Source: Candidatus Fermentibacterota bacterium (lineage in GTDB: Bacteria; JAFGKV01). Taken from it: DNA of 9,455 nt. The DNA is taken from assembly GCA_016928395.1 (NCBI GenBank), contig JAFGKV010000044.1:1-9455 (forward strand), written 5' to 3'. Positions 6,568 to 9,455 of this stretch are shown here, one piece after another. How positions within the stretch are numbered: the first letter of the stretch is position 1; every line of letters starts with the position of its first letter. The position numbers and the translations under genes are program-made. The notes beneath the pieces were generated by a model, which saw only the letters and a program-made list of their open reading frames with translations, was not told the origin of the DNA and did no database searches.

Positions 6568-7354
6568 GTCAGGCGAACGGGCGCCCCGGGGCAGGACGAC
6601 CACAGGGAAAGCCCCGATCGTAAGCAGGGACAACCCCCGGTTCAGGCAACTTCTTTCCCTTCATCACGCCAAGGGGATCAACCGGCTTGGTGCCGCGTTG
6701 GTGCCCGGTGCTAGGCTCACGGCCGAAGTGGCAGCCCGGGACCCTGCACTCTGCCGGGTTCAGGTCGTAGACGATACGAGCGACCAAGCCCTTCCGGGGA
6801 TCCCGTGTATCCGCCTTTCCCGAGCCCTGTTTCGCGAGGTGGATGTATGGGGTACGGGGCCGCCGCTGCTGCTCGTCGAGGCTCCCCAATTGCCTCAATG
6901 GAACCGGATCGACTGGCCGCCGGGGTGCACGGTGGTGGCGCCGCTGCAGGACCCGAGGAATCTCGGCGCGGCGTTGCGATGCGCCGCCGCGTTCGGCGCG
7001 GGCACGGTGATCCTTCCCGCCCAGGCAGCCCATCCGTATCACCCGGAAGCCATACGTCCTTCCGCGGGCGTGCAGGGTCTGCTGACACTGTTCCGCGGAC
7101 CCGCTGTGGGCGACGGTGGGTGGATGCCGCGGCCGTTGCTGGTGCTGCATCGGCAGGGAATCCCTCTTCATGCCCTTTCGTGGCCGCCTGCGTTTGGACT
7201 TCTGGTGGGCACGGAGGGCCCCGGGGTTCCCCTGAATCTTGCTGATGTAACCTATGCGGCCATACCCATGGCGGACGATGTTGACTCCCTGAACGCCACA
7301 GCGGCCTTGGCCGTGGCGCTCTACGCCTGGAGCACGAAAGAAGGCGGGCACTAG
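6509..7354 (+). CDS. TrmH/SpoU-family RNA 2'-O-methyltransferase
   Basis: 281 residues. SPOUT-class enzymes methylate a ribose 2'-OH in rRNA or tRNA with SAM bound in a trefoil knot. The C-terminal half shows all three knot motifs: QDPRNLGAALRCAAAFGAG (147-165; Asn151 and Arg157 conserved), LLVGTEGPGVP (231-241) and IPMADDVDSLNATAALAVALY (252-272). Residues about 37-125 (SRDNPRFRQLL...) resemble the substrate-binding domain of RlmB-like members but are divergent. The exact target (23S rRNA or tRNA) cannot be assigned. The start at 6509 has AAGGA 8 nt upstream and overlaps rsmG by 59 nt; an internal ATG at 6551 would overlap by 17 nt but has no SD. The first 35 residues are Arg-rich and low in conservation, so either start is possible. 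The next gene begins 1 nt after its stop. Confidence 0.88.
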   Translation: MRSPAHHTNAGFSCMNERHRSGERAPRGRTTTGKAPIVSRDNPRFRQLLSLHHAKGINRLGAALVPGARLTAEVAARDPALCRVQVVDDTSDQALPGIPCIRLSRALFREVDVWGTGPPLLLVEAPQLPQWNRIDWPPGCTVVAPLQDPRNLGAALRCAAAFGAGTVILPAQAAHPYHPEAIRPSAGVQGLLTLFRGPAVGDGGWMPRPLLVLHRQGIPLHALSWPPAFGLLVGTEGPGVPLNLADVTYAAIPMADDVDSLNATAALAVALYAWSTKEGGH

Positions 7355-7355
7355 G

Positions 7356-9020
7356 ATGGCGCCCGGCATCCGCCGGCAGGCCCTTGTGGCCTGTTGCGTG
7401 CTCCTGGCGTTTGTCATGCGGGGATCCGACCTGGTAAGCGATCCGCCCACTGATCTCGAGGACAGCGGCGGGTATTTCGCCGATGAAGGGTTCTGGACCC
7501 ACAATGCCCGCAACAAGGTGCTGTTTGGAGAATGGGTCTTGGACGAGTGGAACAATATGTACGCCAGTCCGTTGACCCACTGGCCGCAGTATCTCTCGTT
7601 TAAGTTGCTGGGTCCCGGCCTGGCGGAGGCCAGGCTGCTTCCCGCCGTGCTGAGCGCCGCCTGTTGCGCCTTGCTGGCGATGCTGCCCGGTGTGGCCGGC
7701 GTACTGGCTGCGGTCTTGTTCGCTCTGGATGCTCTGCTTCTGCACTTCGGCAGGATCGCCTTGCTTGAGACGCCGTTAATCTTCATGATCCTGGTGTCCT
7801 GGTCACTCCTCTCCGGCGCACCCGGGCGAGGCCGGCTCGCGGGCGCCGGCCTCGCGGCCGGCTTGGCCGTGGCGACGAAGCTCTCCGTGTTTTACTTCGT
7901 GCCGGCGGCGCTGCTGGCGCTGTGTCTGGCCCCCGCGCCCGTGGGGCGGTGGCGAAGCATGGCGTGGTTTGTCGTTGGGCTTGCCGTTTCCGTTGTGGTG
8001 TGGGTTCTCCTGGTCGGACGGGGGCTACCCCTGTTCCTCCAGTACACACGGTACTATGCCTCGCAGCAGTCACCATGGCTGGAACAGCTCCGCGCCAATT
8101 TGGCCTCTCCCGTGCTGTTTGCCCGATTTCGTCACTCACTCCCCGTGACGGCAACCGGCTTCGTGTTATCGGCCGGGCTGCTCACACCGGCGCTGCGCTC
8201 AAGGCTCCCCCGCGAAGTGGCACTCGCTTGCTTCTGGTTCGTGCTGGGCGCTCTCTACCTGAACACCCTCACCTACGACCCACTCCGCTACTACATGCCG
8301 CTGTTGCCGGCATTGGTGATTATCGTTGCGTGGGCCGCGGTTGAGGCATGGCACGGTCGGCTTCGACTTTCGCCCTTTCCCCTGGGCGTGCTCCTCTGTC
8401 TGCTCTTCCTCTGGCCCATGGCATGGAAGACTGTCCTTGCCTTGCGCCCGCACGCCACGCACTGGCCTCGCTGGCGCATCATCGCCGCCTTTCTGATGGT
8501 TTCGGGGGGCGTGGGGGGTGGGTGGTGGATCGCCGCCCTGTTGGTGCGGCGCCGCCGGGTGGGCCGAGTGATCGCCTGCGCCGTTGTCCTGGCTTGTGTC
8601 GGCATGAGCAGTGGGGCCTACCTCAACTGGATGGGGACGCGGCAGCGAGCGGTGTTCACGTCCAGTCGTGAGCTGGCCGCCCGGTTCCCCTCGTCGGTGT
8701 TCACCGGCCAGTGGGCGCCGGAACTCTGCCTGGAGACTCGCCACCGGGCAGTCCCAGTGTGGCCGGGCTTCATCAATGGTGAGGGCGATCCCTTCGGCAC
8801 CTACGGCATCACCCATGGCGTCATCTGGGGTCGTCACTGGCAGAAGTACACGTCATGGTTCCCAGATGACTTTGCCCGGGCGCGTATCCTCGACACCTTG
8901 TGGATCAAAGAGACGCCCGTAGTCCTGTGTGAGTTCACTCCGAGGCCGCGCGCAGCCCCGGGGGACCCGGACGCCGAGGGCGCACCGCCCGCAGAGGCCG
9001 CACCGAACCCTGAACCCTGA
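7356..9020 (+). CDS. GT39-type (PMT/ArnT-like) membrane glycosyltransferase
   Basis: 554 residues, with about 10-12 hydrophobic segments between 8 and 425 and a roughly 130-residue soluble C-terminus. The pattern fits GT-C fold enzymes that move a sugar from a polyprenyl-phosphate donor to a protein, lipid or glycan on the outer face of the inner membrane. The first outer loop carries YFADEGFWTHNAR (40-52) with the acidic Asp43-Glu44 pair typical of the catalytic site in this class. EARLLPAVLSA (91-101), FGRIALLETPLIF (131-143) and DPLRYYMPLLPALVI (308-322) are further family-like segments. The acceptor and sugar are not identifiable. ATG 7356 lies 1 nt after the preceding TAG, indicating translational coupling. 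The last residues (Pro/Ala/Glu-rich, then PNPEP) and the TGA at 9018-9020 are formed by the heptamer repeat at 9005-9053, so the C-terminal tail looks repeat-derived. Confidence 0.83.
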   Translation: MAPGIRRQALVACCVLLAFVMRGSDLVSDPPTDLEDSGGYFADEGFWTHNARNKVLFGEWVLDEWNNMYASPLTHWPQYLSFKLLGPGLAEARLLPAVLSAACCALLAMLPGVAGVLAAVLFALDALLLHFGRIALLETPLIFMILVSWSLLSGAPGRGRLAGAGLAAGLAVATKLSVFYFVPAALLALCLAPAPVGRWRSMAWFVVGLAVSVVVWVLLVGRGLPLFLQYTRYYASQQSPWLEQLRANLASPVLFARFRHSLPVTATGFVLSAGLLTPALRSRLPREVALACFWFVLGALYLNTLTYDPLRYYMPLLPALVIIVAWAAVEAWHGRLRLSPFPLGVLLCLLFLWPMAWKTVLALRPHATHWPRWRIIAAFLMVSGGVGGGWWIAALLVRRRRVGRVIACAVVLACVGMSSGAYLNWMGTRQRAVFTSSRELAARFPSSVFTGQWAPELCLETRHRAVPVWPGFINGEGDPFGTYGITHGVIWGRHWQKYTSWFPDDFARARILDTLWIKETPVVLCEFTPRPRAAPGDPDAEGAPPAEAAPNPEP

Positions 9021-9053
9021 ACCCTGAACCCCGAACCCTGAACCCTGAACCCT
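9005..9053. repeat. (GAACCCT)7 heptamer tandem repeat
   Basis: Seven head-to-tail 7-bp units: GAACCCT at 9005, 9012, 9019, 9033, 9040 and 9047, with the fourth (9026-9032) being GAACCCC. The array begins inside the last codons of the glycosyltransferase gene, supplies its TGA stop (9018-9020), and ends 20 bp before the PHP gene. One further copy of the unit lies at 32-38. On the opposite strand the array reads as AGGGTTC repeats, encoding Gly/Ser/Phe-rich peptides in open frames. It is a slippage-prone simple repeat; no hairpin is evident. Confidence 0.95.
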
Positions 9054-9073
9054 CACAACTTGAGCGGTTGCCT

Positions 9074-9455
9074 ATGAGAATCATGAACCCCGGCCCTGAG
9101 GACTTTCACGTTCATTCCCTGTGCTTCTCGGATGGGATCAACACGGTCGACGAGATCGTACACTACGCTGCCAGGTGCGGGCTCGAGCGCATCGCCATCA
9201 CCGACCACAGCCAGGCCTATCTCGACAGCCGGGGCTTCGCCAAGAAGACGACCCGAAGCGCAGTAGCACGATGGCGGAATGTGCACAACCATGTGGAGGT
9301 CGTCTTCGGCGTGGAAGGCGATATCCTGAACCGAGCGGGGGACATCTGTGATCACATCCAGGGGAGGTCCGGGGAGCTTCTGATCCTCTCGGCTCACGAG
9401 AAGCCCTTCGCCGATGATCCTGCGTGCATCACCGAGGCGTATCTCAACGCCATCC
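9074..9455 (+). CDS. PHP-domain metal-dependent phosphoesterase, 5' part only
   Basis: 127 complete codons are visible before the window ends, so the C-terminal part is missing. PHP domains bind up to three metal ions and hydrolyse phosphoesters; relatives include histidinol phosphatase, YcdX/TrpH-like enzymes and the PHP domains of DNA polymerases. Metal-binding motifs seen, in order: DFHVHS (His12 and His14), AITDHS (Asp44 and His45), VFGVEGDI (Glu81) and ILSAHEK (His108). This spacing fits the stand-alone PHP family. I cannot assign a substrate. The start may be ATG 9074 or ATG 9083; neither has a good SD (GAGCGG is 6 nt before 9074). The gene follows the glycosyltransferase on the same strand, separated by the heptamer repeat, so co-transcription is possible. 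Confidence 0.85.
   Translation, partial: MRIMNPGPEDFHVHSLCFSDGINTVDEIVHYAARCGLERIAITDHSQAYLDSRGFAKKTTRSAVARWRNVHNHVEVVFGVEGDILNRAGDICDHIQGRSGELLILSAHEKPFADDPACITEAYLNAI

Noticed and set aside
6569-7786. 405-codon reverse-strand ORF
   Set aside because: It is antisense to the TrmH-family and glycosyltransferase genes, which carry clear family motifs. The long open frame reflects high GC, and its protein is Arg/Pro/Gly-rich with no motif.
9005-9053. Telomere-like repeat, or eukaryotic DNA
   Set aside because: The unit resembles CCCTAA-type telomere repeats, but there are only seven copies inside a bacterial operon and flanked by bacterial genes; it is an internal simple repeat.
8853-9056. 67-codon reverse-strand ORF starting with repeated QGSGF-type residues
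   Set aside because: Its repetitive N-terminus is just the translation of the heptamer array, and the rest is antisense to the glycosyltransferase gene.
1-9455. CRISPR array, insertion sequence, phage or defence island
   Set aside because: No spaced repeats, transposase, integrase, nuclease or toxin-antitoxin motifs were seen; the genes are housekeeping and envelope functions.

Overview
The window (9,455 bp) is GC-rich, coding-dense bacterial DNA. Two Cys-anchored lipoproteins, a MltF-type murein transglycosylase and a membrane-embedded sugar transferase point to a Gram-negative (diderm) bacterium. I cannot name the phylum. The combination of a PPC-domain lipoprotein, a large 'fused MFS/spermidine-synthase-like' membrane protein and tandem heptamer tracts in gene gaps suits a deep-branching, metagenome-type lineage better than a well-studied Proteobacterium.

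Layout. Bases 1-158 are a leader region with short degenerate tandem repeats and a strong Shine-Dalgarno (SD) sequence. Two forward genes follow: a lipoprotein with a C-terminal PPC domain and an internal duplication (159-1355), and a polytopic membrane protein with a spermidine-synthase-like Rossmann domain (1514-3922; possible TTG start at 1439). A possible 43-codon ORF (1386-1517) overlaps the second gene's start as ATGA. A 335-bp convergent gap (3923-4257) contains two inverted repeats but no gene I can support. Two reverse-strand genes follow, spaced as an operon: an RluA-family pseudouridine synthase (5912-5163) and a short MltF-like lytic transglycosylase lipoprotein (5154-4258). Divergent from them is a forward cluster: rsmG (to 6567), a TrmH/SpoU-family RNA 2'-O-methyltransferase (6509-7354), a GT39-type membrane glycosyltransferase (7356-9020) and a PHP-domain phosphoesterase cut off by the window end (9074-9455). 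Seven copies of a GAACCCT heptamer (9005-9053) straddle the glycosyltransferase stop codon.

How the genes relate. The centre of the window is RNA-modification housekeeping: three RNA-modifying enzymes (pseudouridine synthase, 16S m7G methyltransferase, 2'-O-methyltransferase) meet at one divergent start region. A near-consensus promoter there (TTGACA-19 nt-TACAAT) may drive a leaderless or near-leaderless rsmG message. The flanking genes concern the cell envelope: lipoprotein, membrane protein, wall lytic enzyme and lipid-linked sugar transferase. I found no defence system, CRISPR array, insertion sequence, RNA gene or biosynthetic cluster. The most unusual items are the heptamer repeats, the duplicated lipoprotein, the substituted active-site motif of the spermidine-synthase-like protein and the compact rsmG/rluA divergent start region.
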